This document shows positions 42,875 through 55,117 of a stretch of DNA of 64,000 nucleotides, one piece after another (positions within the stretch are counted from its first letter, which is position 1; every line of letters begins with the position of its first letter). The DNA comes from Pseudoips prasinana (Eukaryota; Arthropoda; Insecta; Lepidoptera; Nolidae), in assembly GCA_951640165.1 (NCBI GenBank), contig OX621238.1, forward strand, positions 27,118,001 through 27,182,000, given 5' to 3'. Both the position numbers and the translations under genes were made by a program. The notes under the pieces are model-generated. The model was not told the DNA's origin, did no database searches, and saw only the letters and a program-made list of their open reading frames with translations.

Positions 42875-45300
42875 TTCAATTGAGAACAGTAAGAGTACAC
42901 ATGGTCGTACTTACGAAGATTGAATACGAATCGAATTAATTCTCGAGGTTATCTTTGCGAGTCCGAATTGGTCCCACCTCAGCGCTAGCTGTTCTGTAGA
43001 TGTAACATGAGAGTGAGTGCAAAGAAAGTGCACCTGTGTTTGTGCACACATTTAATTTTGTGCACTATAATATGTCACCTGCAAATAAATGATCACCTGA
43101 AATTCAACCAGGAGGACATTAACCCTTGTGGGCTATTTTGGATTATTGACAAGTGGGGTGGGATGTTAGGGCTATACAAATATCTCAGAGAAAGGACTTC
43201 CAAAGACCGTGACTGGACTCTTAACACAACACCGTCATATGCTGTGTTAAAATCTCCTTGATTAATCTATGTGGTGAACTGTAGTTACGAGATTAATAAT
43301 ATAACTGTTATTCCTTTGTACAAATTTTTTATATATGAAAATTGATATGTTACATGAATTGAAGCATATTTTATAATGATGACATCTACCAATTAGCATC
43401 GTTAATGGGTGGCATAGAATTCGAATCAACTGAATTTACCAATTATGTTGTACGCATGCCAATTACTGCGTGTTCTACAATAATTTCGTTTGTTTTCAAT
43501 TAAACAATGTCATGTACCTACAACGTTTTGATATCGATGGAGGCTTTAGGCAACGAACAGACATATTGACTGAATTGGAATGTTAATATTACAAGGTGGA
43601 AGTAAATTAAAAGCTACGCTGTTGCCATATTTCATACAAGTAAAATATCAAATGCCTACAAAGTAAATTTGACTTTATTTTTAATTACTCACAATTGAAC
43701 GATGTGTCCGTAATCAAAAAGGTAGAATTAGTAGTGCGGGTGCGCGTCATCGGTGGATAATCTTTGATCTGGACAGTTTCTATTATGTAGGCAATATGAA
43801 TATGTATGTGTGGTTTTAGTGGTGCTTGTATATCAACTAATGTGGCGTTAAAAGTACTCAAACAAAAATCTATTCCTGTACTAACAAAAGTAAACTATAT
43901 AATTAAAAATGTACAAATATTTTAAACTAAAATATAAAACCTACTTTAGAACATAATTTATAATGGATGAAATCAAAACAATGGAAAATTTTGTTACATA
44001 GATACAAGAAACAAAAATTGCAGTCGACTTGATTGCCTGCTTCTTTAGTAGTCGTTATAACTAAAAAAATATTTATTTCCCATGTTAGCAATAAGATTTA
44101 TTGTTTCATGATTTTTTTAATTACTTAGAAAAAAGGTATATTTATGAATTCGACTGGTGGTATGTTTTTTGTGTGTATGTATGCAACGTGAATTCTTTGT
44201 TGTTTGTGAGCCGATTTTAATACTTATTTTTCATTCGATAGGGAATGCTTTCGGATTGATCCTCTATGCTGAAATCAGTATATAGAAAACGCCAATTTTA
44301 TATATTTTAAATAGTAATAATGCTGACTGTCCTATTTGATTGTTTACACGAGAGCCCACTAGTGGTATTTTAGAGTTTATAATTTATATGGTTGATTATT
44401 GTTTATTTATAATAAGAACGCCCGTGACCGAACACTGACAGTTGTAGGTATCGTTAGGCCGTTTTGTTTGTGAGTAATATAATAAATTTATACAAATATG
44501 AAGATTTGGCTAAGAGACTGGTTGCTTGTTCGACTAAATTCCATACCTTATAGAGTAATTTGGAACGTAGTCAGCAGATAATCTATGACCACCTTTCATC
44601 TTAGTTCCTAATTCCTTATGGTATTGATGTCAGATGGCAGTGGCTTAGTTATTTCTAGGTATTAGCCGTAACACGTTACACTGAGAACGGACTTCCATAG
44701 AAATGGAAGAACTACTAATAGAAATACTAATAATAATAATAATTGTTTATTACATAACTACATAAGCTCCACTGTGCTAGTTACAAATCGTCTTAAAATA
44801 TGTTAGGAGCTAATTTATTTGCTAGTTTTAGTAGGTTAGTAATATTCTACTTATAATCTAATGCTAATTTACTCATGTACATAACAATTTCTTAGTCCCG
44901 CTAGTCTCTACCAGTCGGTCGTATGGAGTGCAACTGGGTTAACCTACCCAATACTGCACTCTCTAATTTTTCTGCAAATACAACAGATCGGAAATAATTA
45001 AAACGTTCGAAATTCATGGATGGCCTCAATCCAGCATTACCGATCCTAGCTCCTCCCTGATGAGCTTCGCCAATTTTACTAACATAAAGGATCACAATAT
45101 TTGCATTATATTGTAAGGTCTAGTCAAGCTGCTTATAGAAAGAAACAACGATATTGCCTACCTCACTTAAATTATGCTGTCGTTAAGCGCTTCCCAGGCG
45201 TTACGTGTAAAGTTACTAGAACTTAGACTTACGGTTGCGTTAGTATTCTCTCTCGCATGCGAGCACTTTGGAGTTCATATTTATCCAGACAATATATGTT
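42875..45300. other. AT-rich sequence, no gene seen
   Basis: The short ORF at 43007-43261 (+) is unrecognised. A T-rich retroposon-like end with GTTTATTACATAACTACA occurs near 44740. Nothing else supported. Confidence 0.4.
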
Positions 45301-45311
45301 TTATGGTAGCT

Positions 45312-45730
45312 GGTACACACGCATGAAGGAGCAGATGCAAAATAATCTAGACGTAGTAACTAAATGGGCGCATGATAGGTAATAGCTTAATACTCAACAT
45401 AAATAAAATAAATATATATTCAGCCCAAAATGTAAGACTGAGACGAGAGGACAGTGTCAGGATTGTGGGACATTCGTTCGAGTGTTTACACAATAAACAA
45501 AGATTATATTACTAACTATACGATTGTGTAAGGCAGTACACATATTTAGGATTAATTATAGACGACAGATTTAACTGGCAGTATCGTATTAATAATGTAT
45601 GCATTCAATTGAGGTCAATAGTAAGTAAATGATATAATTTAAATAGAATAGTAGATAAACGCACCTTGCTAACGACTGATTATGCATTGCCCACCTTGCC
45701 ATTTACCAAAATAGCTAGCTAAAATATCAA
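45312..45730 (+). pseudogene. non-LTR RT fragment (connection/thumb region)
   Basis: Reads MKEQMQNNLDVVTKWAHD, then after a frameshift LILNINKIN, then HSFECLHNKQRLYY, a stop, and YTYLGLIIDDRFNWQYRIN, VCIQLRSIVSK, stop, YNLNRIVDKRTLLTT. The D-L-x-x-V-x-x-W then L-x-INI-x-K motif, followed by Y-x-YLGL-IID-x-R-F-W, is the segment just after the YADD palm motif in LINE RTs. YADD itself is missing, so it is truncated at both ends. At least three stops. Confidence 0.75.
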
Positions 45731-46355
45731 TATCAATTTAATACCATGTACTAATATTTTAACTACATCTGGTGCTGGAAGGAAGTGTTGGCACGCGAGT
45801 TACACTTTTATTTAACAGGATATTTTTTAAACTTTAAGAAACTAGAGTAGAAATATTTCTATTTATCCAGTGATGCACGTTACAAAATCTGTCTGAACGA
45901 GTTTGAAATGATGATTGTGTTGAATTAGGTTCAAAGAGGAAATGAAGAAGAACACACTAAGGAAACACAAATTTGGATTGGCAGTTTCGATACGTGTCCT
46001 TCTCTTTCCACCCCCCTACACCCTAACATCAAAACGCAATGAAATAAGTTAGCGCGGGAAAGCTAACAGGTAATACAATGCTTGAAGTCTATATCCAAAA
46101 GACTTCTTACAGCATATCGGCAGGAAGATTTGATAATGTATTTTATATAAATTGAGCAGAAGCTTTTTTCTTCAGTGATTACATTTAAAAAATATTATAG
46201 ACCGTCCACAAAAAATTGTTTGAATATGACCATTACATGCCACTTTCGGCTCGTTGCAACTATTTACTATTGCTATCTTTACACCAGATATCTTCATAGA
46301 TAAATACGATATTTCCTTCTTATATATTTTTTTTAGAAAGGATGATTTAAAGTGT
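45731..46355. other. AT-rich sequence, no gene seen
   Basis: No supported feature. Confidence 0.4.
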
Positions 46356-46356
46356 A

Positions 46357-46600
46357 TTGACAAAAGAAGTATACCTGACCTGTGTGAATGGTACAACCGG
46401 AAGGGGAAGACCTCGTAGAACATTCTCAACATCAAATTGGAGACGTTCTCAAGAAAGGTCAGGTCAGAAGTACCCTAAACCGGCGAGCATGTATGAAGAA
46501 TATAATGTCAGAAAACGAAGCGAAAGAGGTGTGCAAGGATCGTGACAAATGGAAGTCCGTTGTTTCTGTCTACTCCTCTGGGAAGCAGGTGTGTGTCTAT
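46357..46600 (+). pseudogene. non-LTR retrotransposon ORF2 extreme C terminus
   Basis: The first frame reads EVYLTCVNGTTGRGRPRRTF. A frameshift then gives HQIGDVLKKGQVRSTLNRR, ACMKNIMSENEAKEVCKDRD and KWKSVVSVYSSGKQV. The block G-R-GRPR(R/K)-(T/S)-F, D-Q-I-x-D-(V/L)-L, R-A-C-M-K, N-E-A-K-E-V-C-K-DR-x-KWK is a standard C terminus of a lepidopteran RTE-like element. The tail is a TATG/TGTATG microsatellite. A second copy of the last 25 codons is at 53226-53320. Confidence 0.75.
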
Positions 46601-49600
46601 GTACATATGTATGTGTATTTTTTTAAAATTATAAAGCTTTCTTTGTATCAATGCGGTGAATACAGGCGTTATTGTTTACATTAATTAAGTTTCACACGTT
46701 TGCCATATTGTACATGGTATACAAATGTTCTACTTACAAACTAGGTACATATATTTTGCTCAAAATATATCGTAGATAAATACGTAGAAAAGTACGTAAT
46801 TTCGTACTGTACATGGAATACGAAAGGCAAAAAGCGTAGGCAGGAGCTAGTAAACATATATCCTTATTAAGAACGTGTAGTACACAATTATAATCATCTC
46901 CATCACAGTTCTTTTATGCATGAATATCATCTTACATTCGAGGTAATGGCGTGTGACTGATATGTTCATGTTTCATGACGTGGGCGATTATATTTTTCGC
47001 AAACTTGGTTCTTACAATGCTAAGGAACCTATACGGTGCTTTTTTTAAATAGAGCTCTAACACAGAAACATAAGGTTCAAATCTAAAGTAAACTGAAATG
47101 GTTGGTTAACCATACAAGAACACGTTTCCTTTATATTGTTCTATTGGTAAGTGTTACGAAACAACTACTGGTAGGTTCTTCACGGTCTATCTTCTTTCAT
47201 TTGTACATGTTTATTGCAGCTGTTGTCCTCCTAACTTTAGAGTCATGTATGGATTCGGATAAATGGGATCGTAATATGTCTAGTTATATTGAAATGAACG
47301 GGTACATACTAAAATAATTTTGGTGAAGAATATATACCGTATGAAAACATATTTTGATAAAACCATCTGCGACGATAAGCTCGCGTGGGCCCGCCCAAAC
47401 CCCGGAGCGCCGGAGACGTGACAGAAAGAATGCTTGCTGCATGCCTGCATGCTTGCTTGCATGCTGTATGCCTGCTTATATACTGCAGTAACAGCAAAAA
47501 TAAGAGATGAAATAATGTGCACACACTTTTTAGGCGTCTGGTGAAATTAAAATATGGTAATTAAAATAGTGGTCTAATGAATGTTCGGAAACATAATACT
47601 TCGAACAAATGTTATTTCGGCAATGTGTAACTTCAGTGAAAAGTTTTTCGATCAAATAAAACGTAGGAGTAACGGAATAAAACGAATTGATAATAGATTA
47701 ATGATACAATGGCAGACGTGACTTCGGTGAAATAACAAAACTAAACGATAAAAGTTGAAAAGTTTTAGGTGAAATGAAATTCGGTCACATATTTTTTAAA
47801 CGTATGATAGGTAGGTAACCCAAGAAAACATCTAATCCAATTTTTGTCATACACTTGCGAAAAACAAATTATATAAATTAGAGTTATGCACATTACTCAC
47901 GTATAAAGCTACACACAACAAGTAAACATATCGCTTGTACAAACTAACTAAGCACCCTTTATTATAAATATAGTCCACAACTATGTTCTCAACTTATAGT
48001 ACCCGCTCATAAAGAGGAAGGGCTGTCAGAACATACTAGCAGCTAAGCAAAAACTGTCATTAGTTACCGCTACGACTCAAACACTTCACAAAGTTGTCAC
48101 TACACAATAAACATTGAAACTGCTAACAGAAACAAAGCTAGCATAATGTATATGTATGTATATACACAATAAATTATAGCTTTTCCTGTGTTTATTTACT
48201 TTGTGGTTAAGTGTAAATTTGTAGTAAGGTAAGGTAGAAGCGTAGCTTTTATTTTACCTATATAATTCTTCACACACAAAACATCGACCAATTGTTAAAC
48301 GAAATTGTCGTTTTATGTCAAAATGTTAAATTTAGTTCATGTAAAATGTCCAATTGGCCAATCCAAATCGACATTGTAATTGACCAAAAGCATAAATAAA
48401 ATATTTGCTTATAAAAGCTTTAGCAAAAATGGACGAAAAATCGTAGCGGTTATGAGAATATAACATTTATAGCGAAGTCTCAATCGTATTTATTCAGCAT
48501 TTTTAATTGCTAATCGATACAGATCGATTGTATGTAGAAAAAGAAAGGAAAACTATAATACCAAATTGTATATATAAAATTTTAGTTTTATAGCATTATT
48601 TGCAAGGCAAAGTATAAATCTAATCTAGGAATCTCAAAAAATAGGGAGTCATAAATTGAATCATCGGGTGTGATCTATATCGTTCGTAACATAATAATAA
48701 CATAACGCAGAGCGCCTTCTCAGAATTGATAGAGGCTGCTAGTTCGAGACCCGCCGGACGATTATGATTTCCTATTTATGAAAACCTTTTAGGAGCCATC
48801 ATGATGTTAAACAATTTACACAAATCCGTTATTTCAAAATGTACTGTGACATTTTGACATGTTAATGAACATTTTCAACTGTTTGGGGGACACAGCTAGT
48901 CTTTAAAACTTTAATTTTCACAAAACAAAACTATCAATAGAATGTTGTAGTCCATATAACACTAGATAAATTCATAAGTTCAAAGTAGCTAAACATTCTG
49001 ACAATACCAAACTTATTTGGTAAACACGCGTAGAACAGTAGGTTAGGTGGGTCGTATTCACATGCCCCATATTTTACATAAAGCCAAATTTTCTGCTTCC
49101 TGATATGCGAGATCGCTTCAGACCTTTTGAAACCATTTCTATGTCGACGTAATAACGAACCAAATTTTTCGGAATACATTTTTATGACGCTCATAATATT
49201 AGTGAGCAAAAATACAAAATTATGGTATCCCACGTTCAAGTTCGCAATAATAGCTATCTACTGAAGCTTCCATTTAAAGGTTTTATATTGAATTTATGTT
49301 TGATACTTTAGTAGAAATTACGAATACTCCGCAGTGCGGTATATTCGTGGTACGGAATAATCTCCGCCGTGTCATCGCATTCGTTCTTATTATGAGCTTA
49401 TTGCCACCAGTAGTTTCCTAGTCGGCAATATCTAGTCACATAAGGGCTATATACGGAAATGTAATAAATAGCGCAGAGGTTCCGGTAAATAAACATTTAT
49501 AGTCGGAATTTCACGTGTAATTCGTTTGGACACAAACAAATAAATTGCAGCGAAAACTATTAAGCGCCCAACGATGTGTCTAAAACAGCAACGCGGTAAA

Positions 49601-50285
49601 TCAGATAAAAACGTGTTGTTGTAATTGCGACTAAAATCAGTTTTCAGCTTTCAGTACTAATGCTTTCTGCTAATGCTTTAAAATAGAATCCCATTTTTTT
49701 TCAGAGTTATTACTTTTAAAAACTTCCGTCAACGTCTCTCATTTGGGGTTCCGTACCGAAATTAAAAAAAAAACCGGCCAAATGTAATTGTAATTTTCGG
49801 TTTTTGTATAATTTCCTTTACTTGTGCTTTAAGTCTTACAGGGCCCTATAGGTTTGACTCTCTTGCGAGTATATTTTAATTGCGTTGATTTAGAAGTTTA
49901 TTTGTTTCAAAGTTTTAAGGATTGCCGAGTACGTATATGATATTTTAACTTGTTATCACCTCGCGTTCTTGAGAAAATAGGTCTAAAGAGACTGAGACGG
50001 ACATCAAGTGATCACATAAGGGTTCCTTTTTTTTCTTTTGACGTACGAGAAACTAGAACTAGCGGAAGCATGAATGGCTTAAATCACACTTTCTCAGCTA
50101 TCAGAATATCAGCAACTACTAATAATTGGGTATTGCCTACTAAACTTTAATTTAAAAAGAAACTATACGTCATTTTTATTTTCTTTCTAAAAAAGGTTGA
50201 AGTGGTAGGAAAGTACGAGCGTTAGGTCAAATGGAATCTTATATGAAAGGGCTTCATTTATACATTCTTTAACCATTTTTATTTC
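46601..50285. other. AT-rich sequence, no gene seen; minor repeats
   Basis: Contains a GCATGC/TTGC-rich simple stretch near 47430-47475, the short tRNA-like repeat 48715-48770 (see 4183-4250), and a GGGGTTCCGTACC scrap at 49745 resembling the start of the 580 bp repeat. Short ORFs only. Confidence 0.4.
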
Positions 50286-50287
50286 TT

Positions 50288-50520
50288 AACTAGCTGTGCC
50301 CCTTGGTTTTACCTGCGTTAAACTTTATAAATTATCACAGCTCCTCTCCCGCAAGTGATAGCGTGATAAGATGTAGCCTATATGTTGACCCGACCTCTTA
50401 GTAATATTCATACAAAATTTTAAGTAAATCTATGCAGTACTTTTTGAGTTTAGCCCGGACATACATACAGACAAACAGACACACAGACAAAAATTCTAAA
50501 AACTTAATTTTTGGCTTCGA
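50288..50520 (+). repeat. 'ACTAGCTGTGCCCC' repeat
   Basis: Begins ACTAGCTGTGCCCCTTGG and contains TACATACAGACAAACAGACA then CACAGACAAAAATTCTAAAA, the same layout as 34120-34432. The right end overlaps the 3' end of the RT tail at 50496. Confidence 0.55.
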
Positions 50521-51160
50521 TTTCGATTGTAGATCACGTTTTTTTCACAATTATCATTTACAAATTCAGTCACAGAGTAATAACATTTTTTAATTAGGAA
50601 ACGTTTTAGCCTTATTTTAAATAAATGTGTGTTGTATACAGTCTGTTTCAAGTTGCCTGGTAACTTATTAAATAATTCTGTTCCCTGGTACTCAGTAGAA
50701 TGTTTCACAATATTTAGTGTAGGCGCAATTTTATTTTTAATAGTCATTCTACGGGTATTTTCTCTAATTTCTCTATCTTGCTGAGTTTCATATTTGTGTA
50801 TATATTTAGAGAAGTTACTCAAGACACATAGGATATATAAACTCAGTACTGTTAGTATATCTTATTTAATAAAATATTCCCTACATGATTCCCACTGTGG
50901 TATTTTTACTATAGTTCTTACAGCGCGTTTTTGGAGGACGAGTGCTCTTTGACAGTTGTAACCATAGCTATTTCCCCAACACATTATGCTGTATCTCAAC
51001 CTGGACTCCACCAAACTATGATATACAGCTTTCAGGTGTTTAATGTCAATTAGATCCCTCAAGGTCCTAAGTGCATAACATGCTGATGACAGCGATGAAT
51101 CTATGGTAGCCGTCTCTTGTTTCCAATTTAAACTTGAACAAGAGATGGCTACCATAGATT
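50496..51160 (-). pseudogene. 5'-truncated non-LTR RT C-terminal region with terminal inversion
   Basis: Reads SSACYALRTLRDLIDIKHLK, VYHSLVESRLRYSIMCWGNS, RALVLQKRAVRTI, one TAA at 50862, then in the same frame VLSNFSKYIHKYE, TRRMTIKNKIAPTLNIVKHS, LFNKLPGNLKQTV and KKCYYSVTEFVND. Y-x-x-L-x-S-x-L-x-Y-x-I-x-x-WG-(N/S), then the Q-K-(R/K)-A-(V/I)-R motif and the terminal K-x-C-YYS-x-x-EF are typical of the RT thumb and tail. The 5' end carries a 24 bp inverted repeat (51098-51121 with 51137-51160, one mismatch), so the first ~24 bases are an inverted copy of internal sequence. Confidence 0.85.
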
Positions 51161-52225
51161 AAAATTTTAGTTAATTTCAGAAACTTTCATCAGCAAATTA
51201 GTCTGCTTTTGATATAATAAACAAAAAAATACTTAAGATATATTTAGATTAATGGATACGTGATCCTCAAACCTAATTCTACAATCACGTATCAATTCTC
51301 AATTCTTTAAATACTATTTTGTACTATATTTATTGTAGCAACTTATTCTAATAACAATACTTTATTTATGTTCGAGTTTGAATGTATTTTATCGTTTTAG
51401 TTTTCGTTCTTGTGTATCTTTATGATTTTTTTTTTCTTTCTTCCTTCAAACAATGAGGCAATGTCGGTGTCCAAAGGGGCGGTAGCACAGTCACGCAGGG
51501 CAAGATTAGGATCCTTTAGGCACGCACAAATCACAGAAAGCAAAGCAAATCTAAGTCCGTAATCAGTCCAAGTAGCAATAGAAAAAACGACATTAACACT
51601 TCTAAAACGAAAATCACAGGTCATCAGCATTTTTTTAAATTTATTCCTTCAGTCCTTCCAACTTTCAGTCCATCAACCGTATTAACTAATGGTTTCATTA
51701 TAGATTTGTATGCAGCATTTTCGTCATGTAGCCTCAGTCAAAGTCAAATAGACGCTTCTATGAAGTTTTCGAATCAATCTGTTCAATTACAATGCTCTTG
51801 TGTACGTTATCGAATACGTATGTCTAAAAATCCACCATCATAAGCATCATAATGTTACGTGTAATTGGTGTCACACCTTATTTACACATAAAACTCCAAT
51901 TTACACCAGTTTTAGAAAATGAAACAATGCCTCAAAGCATATGTTCCGGAAGATTTTTTCCGCGTATAGCTATAACAATGAATGGAATTTGTACTTAGTT
52001 TTGCGATCAGGATATCAAATAATTGCCGGAAATTCCTTTAAAGGCATGCCTGATTTCAATCAAATTATTTTAATATTTTTTTATTTTTTATATATTTTTT
52101 TTAGTTTAGTTACTTATCGTTAATGAAGAAATAGTCGGTCATTTTGTTTCGAAGCTGTTGTGGTGGATGTACATATTGTCGATTGTTTACTTGCAAAAAA
52201 TAAATTACGCCCTATCTAAAATCCA
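51161..52225. other. AT-rich sequence, no gene seen
   Basis: No supported feature. The block around 51800-51930 (ACACATAAAACTCCAATTTA) resembles 16120-16215, an unnamed short dispersed repeat. Confidence 0.4.
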
Positions 52226-52227
52226 TC

Positions 52228-52623
52228 TTATACTTGCTCACTTTCATTGGTCCACATATTTTCTGTATCTGCGAAAACTTTGCTCTCTGTTGGATTTTGC
52301 GCATAAAGTAGTCTGAAGTCAGATAAGATTGAGTCAATCTTGATTATGGAGATAGGCTTGCTGGCTGCTTTCTTAAATGTCTGACATAAATAGTGTGGAA
52401 TACTTAAAGACTTCAATGTGCCCATTAAATTGAATATATCATAAGTCAAAATGAAAATAATAATACTGGGGAAAAATGCGTAAACTAATGGACCGTTCGA
52501 TATAAAAAGAATTAGTTTACGAAAAGCAAGAGAAAATACTTTCCCTTTTATTATTATTAAAATGACAATCAGTTTTGATAATTTTCTAACAAATATAATG
52601 TAAAATTTCATGCGAAACCACAA
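52228..52623 (-). CDS. unassigned ORF of 131 codons
   Basis: The longest open frame not explained by a TE. The N-terminal ~70 residues are hydrophobic and could form two or three membrane helices (FYIIFV, LIVILIIIKG, LVYAFFPSIIIFILTYDIF). The C-terminal 60 are polar (FKKAASKPISIIKIDSILSD, FRLLYAQNPTESKVFADTEN). SINE-A copy 6 begins at its 5' edge. It resembles an insect multi-pass receptor exon only in composition; no motif supports that. AT-rich DNA gives hydrophobic ORFs by chance. Confidence 0.25.
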   Translation of the reverse strand: MWFRMKFYIIFVRKLSKLIVILIIIKGKVFSLAFRKLILFISNGPLVYAFFPSIIIFILTYDIFNLMGTLKSLSIPHYLCQTFKKAASKPISIIKIDSILSDFRLLYAQNPTESKVFADTENMWTNESEQV

Positions 52624-52746
52624 ACTTCAGCACCCCATTTCATCACGTGGGGGACGTAGAAGGCGTCTCTCTGTGTACTATTTATTACCTTAATACTCGT
52701 TCTACGATCGCCGACCCATCTGCGATTATAGCATATCCTACCAAAT
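52616..52746 (+). repeat. SINE-A copy 6, 5' part
   Basis: CACCCCATTTCATCACGTGG, ACGTAGAAGGCG, CTACGATCGCCGACCCATCT and GCGATTATAGCATATCC. The tail is missing. Confidence 0.6.
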
Positions 52747-52844
52747 TATGGATACAATTCCATTTTCGAGATGTTTCGGGTATTTTATGTGTATTGTATG
52801 TAAAAAAAAGTATAAAAATATTTCTATCCATTGTCTGGTCTCCA

Positions 52845-52930
52845 TAGCACAAGCTTTGATTAGTTTGGGACAAAGGTTAGATGATATGGCTGTGTGATAT
52901 GTCTCGAATGTCTCGGATTTATTATTATTA
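52845..52930 (+). repeat. 3' fragment of the tRNA-derived SINE of 54850-55117
   Basis: CCATAGCACAAGCTTTGATT and AGTTTGGGACAAAGGTTAGA, then TGTGTGATATGTC and a TTATTATTATTA tail, matching the 3' half of that SINE in sense orientation. Confidence 0.65.
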
Positions 52931-52977
52931 GCCTTAACTACTTACCACTACTACCTAATGCCACTAACACATGTACT

Positions 52978-53185
52978 CACCAATCCGTAAATGATTGGCG
53001 AGTTAAAGCAACTAGGCTCGCGGTCATTCCAGAGATGGGTGACCACCAAAATGGTTTGATTTCTGGGCGTCTCCGTGCTCCAGAGGGCACATTAAGCTGT
53101 CGGTCTCAGTCGAATTCATTAGACAAGTCATCAGGGGCCTGCTGGGCGGCGTAATCACTAGGGTAACCACTGCCCATACATTAAG
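52978..53185 (+). repeat. 5S-rRNA-like SINE
   Basis: GAGTTAAAGCAACTAGGCTC, GCGGTCATTCCAGAGATGGG and TGACCACC lie in the order and spacing of the 3' half of a 5S rRNA gene, including the box C-like GATGGGTGACC. The body follows (TGATTTCTGGGCGTCTCCGT, GAGGGCACATTAAGCTGTCG) and ends in GCGGCGTAATCACTAGGGTA ACCACTGCCC. A partial antisense copy is at 15622-15770. The 5S origin is inferred from visual resemblance. Confidence 0.5.
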
Positions 53186-53225
53186 TAAGATATTATTATT
53201 ATTACATTACTATGTAATGACAGTG

Positions 53226-53320
53226 ATCGAGGCAAAAGAAGTATGCAAAGATCGTGACAAATGGAAATCCGTTGTCTCCTTCCCTCTGGGAAACAGGCGT
53301 GAGTCTATGTATGTATGTAT
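53226..53320 (+). pseudogene. non-LTR ORF2 C-terminal scrap (same type as 46357)
   Basis: Reads IEAKEVCKDRDKWKSVV then SFPLGNRRESM, followed by a TATG repeat. Truncated to about 30 codons. Confidence 0.65.
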
Positions 53321-53665
53321 GTTATTATTATTAGTCTTTTCCACGAAATGAACTTCAACCTTAACTTCAACTTATTATTCTTTCACTTTCACTTTCGTTC
53401 TGCTATGGAAACACGAAATATCATTCATACGTAGGTGGAAACATTACAAAGTTATCCAACCTCATCCATGTACATATGATATCATTAACATATTCAGGAG
53501 TTACGCGTTTCTGCCAAGTTTACTTGGAACATTTAGATCGGAAGCTTATTTACATAATATCGAATGACTGCGCTGCCAACTATCCACCTAATAATGGTAT
53601 TTGTTGGCTGCGGCTTTATGTATGTGAAATGATCATTCTTATGTGATGTGGTTATATACCACAAG

Positions 53666-53835
53666 TTGAAACACGAATGTTAATTCATACAGAAGTTTTC
53701 TTCATTAGCGATCCTTTTCGTTTTTGATCACAAAAGCTATTAAAGGCAACTTGAAACACGAATGTTAATTCATACAGAAGTTTTCTTCATTAGCGATCCT
53801 TTTCGTTTTTGATCACAAAAGCTATTAAAGGCAAT
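53666..53835 (+). repeat. 85 bp perfect or near-perfect tandem duplication
   Basis: The unit beginning TTGAAACACGAATGTTAATT occurs at 53666-53750 and again at 53751-53835 with no visible difference. A 13 bp perfect inverted repeat (AATAAAACTGAAC with GTTCAGTTTTATT) follows at 53835-53870. Confidence 0.9.
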
Positions 53836-53870
53836 AAAACTGAACCTATATCAAGTTCAGTTTTATTTTC

Positions 53871-54845
53871 TTCCATAGAACAGAACAGGTATGGATATTT
53901 TTATGAATATCAAACACCTACATCCTATGTAATAACAATTAACTGAGTATTTACTGATTTAAAATTGTGTTTGGAAAAAAACTCCCGATTATTATTTTAT
54001 TGTAGAACTGAAATAGATTTTACAAAAACTACTATACCCAAGCCCAGCAGAATGCTGGTGTGTTTACAAATGATTTTCTATAACTTTTAAATATTGAAGT
54101 ATTAAAAAAAAATATGATAATCTTTTTTGAAATGTAAGGTGTTTTCAGTTATTGTAAGCTTGTACAGGATTGGACAGTATTAATCCAATTTATGGTGTAA
54201 AGTATACGTCGTAAACACACACCGAAAGTTATTATTTTCAAGAAATAATCCTTCTCCGTAACAGTAGTCTTGGCATTTAAGTAATTCAAAATTGTTTTCT
54301 GAACTTATTATAAAGAGAAATATACTATATTCTCTACTTTATATTTAGTTGAGTTTCATGCAGACTAGGTAGTATTAGAACCTAGAACCTATACGGTCTT
54401 TGACTTTGATGTAATAATAAAACAAATGAAAATATAATATTACTAGGTTATCAGGTTTATATAGACATAACCATTTCAGGTTACCAGTATAAACCTGAAA
54501 TCGATTTAAATTGCATATTAATCCTAACTGGCGAGGTTAAACACTGATTCTGATTCCACGTAATGTTGTATTAGCAGAAAGTGATTAGTAAGATAACAGT
54601 ACCTTGTCGGTTAGTTGGAGAGCTAATGAAGTGTATGATTTTAAAAATGTAGTTTGTATTACTTAATCTTTAGACTCCATTAATTTCACTTAAATTGGTT
54701 TTGAAATTATGATCTGTTACTTTATAAAGACAATGACACTCATTACTAATTACGTTAAGACGTGGATATTTATGTGTTTTAGGTCTAGGTATGTAGTAGT
54801 AATGAACCGAATATATTTATTATTCTTTCCTACACTAAGATTTAC
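53871..54845. other. AT-rich sequence, no gene seen
   Basis: No supported feature. Confidence 0.4.
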
Positions 54846-54849
54846 CTAC

Positions 54850-55117
54850 CTTCATTTAATATATAATAATATAATATATCTGGGGACATTGTCACACAGA
54901 TCATCCTAGCCCCAAACTAAGCAAAGCTTGTGCTATGGGTACCAGGCGACGATATACGTACTTATATAGATAGATAAATACTTATATACATAGAAAACAT
55001 CCATGACTCAGAAACAAATATTCGTGCTCATCACACAAATATTTGCACTTACCGGGATTCGAACCCAGGACCACCAGCTTCGTAGGCAGGATCACTACCA
55101 ACTAGGCTACGGTGATT
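54850..55117 (-). repeat. full-length tRNA-derived lepidopteran SINE
   Basis: On the minus strand the A box (TAGCCTAGTTGGTAG, 55095-55109) and B box (GGGTTCGAATCCCGG, 55052-55066) are well spaced. The body reads TGTGTGATGAGCACGAATAT, TTTCTGAGTCATGGATG, TTTTCTATGTATATAAGTAT, CGCCTGGTACCCATAGCACA, and the 3' end is TATA-rich. I recognise it as a common SINE type in Lepidoptera. A 3' fragment is at 52845-52930. Confidence 0.85.
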
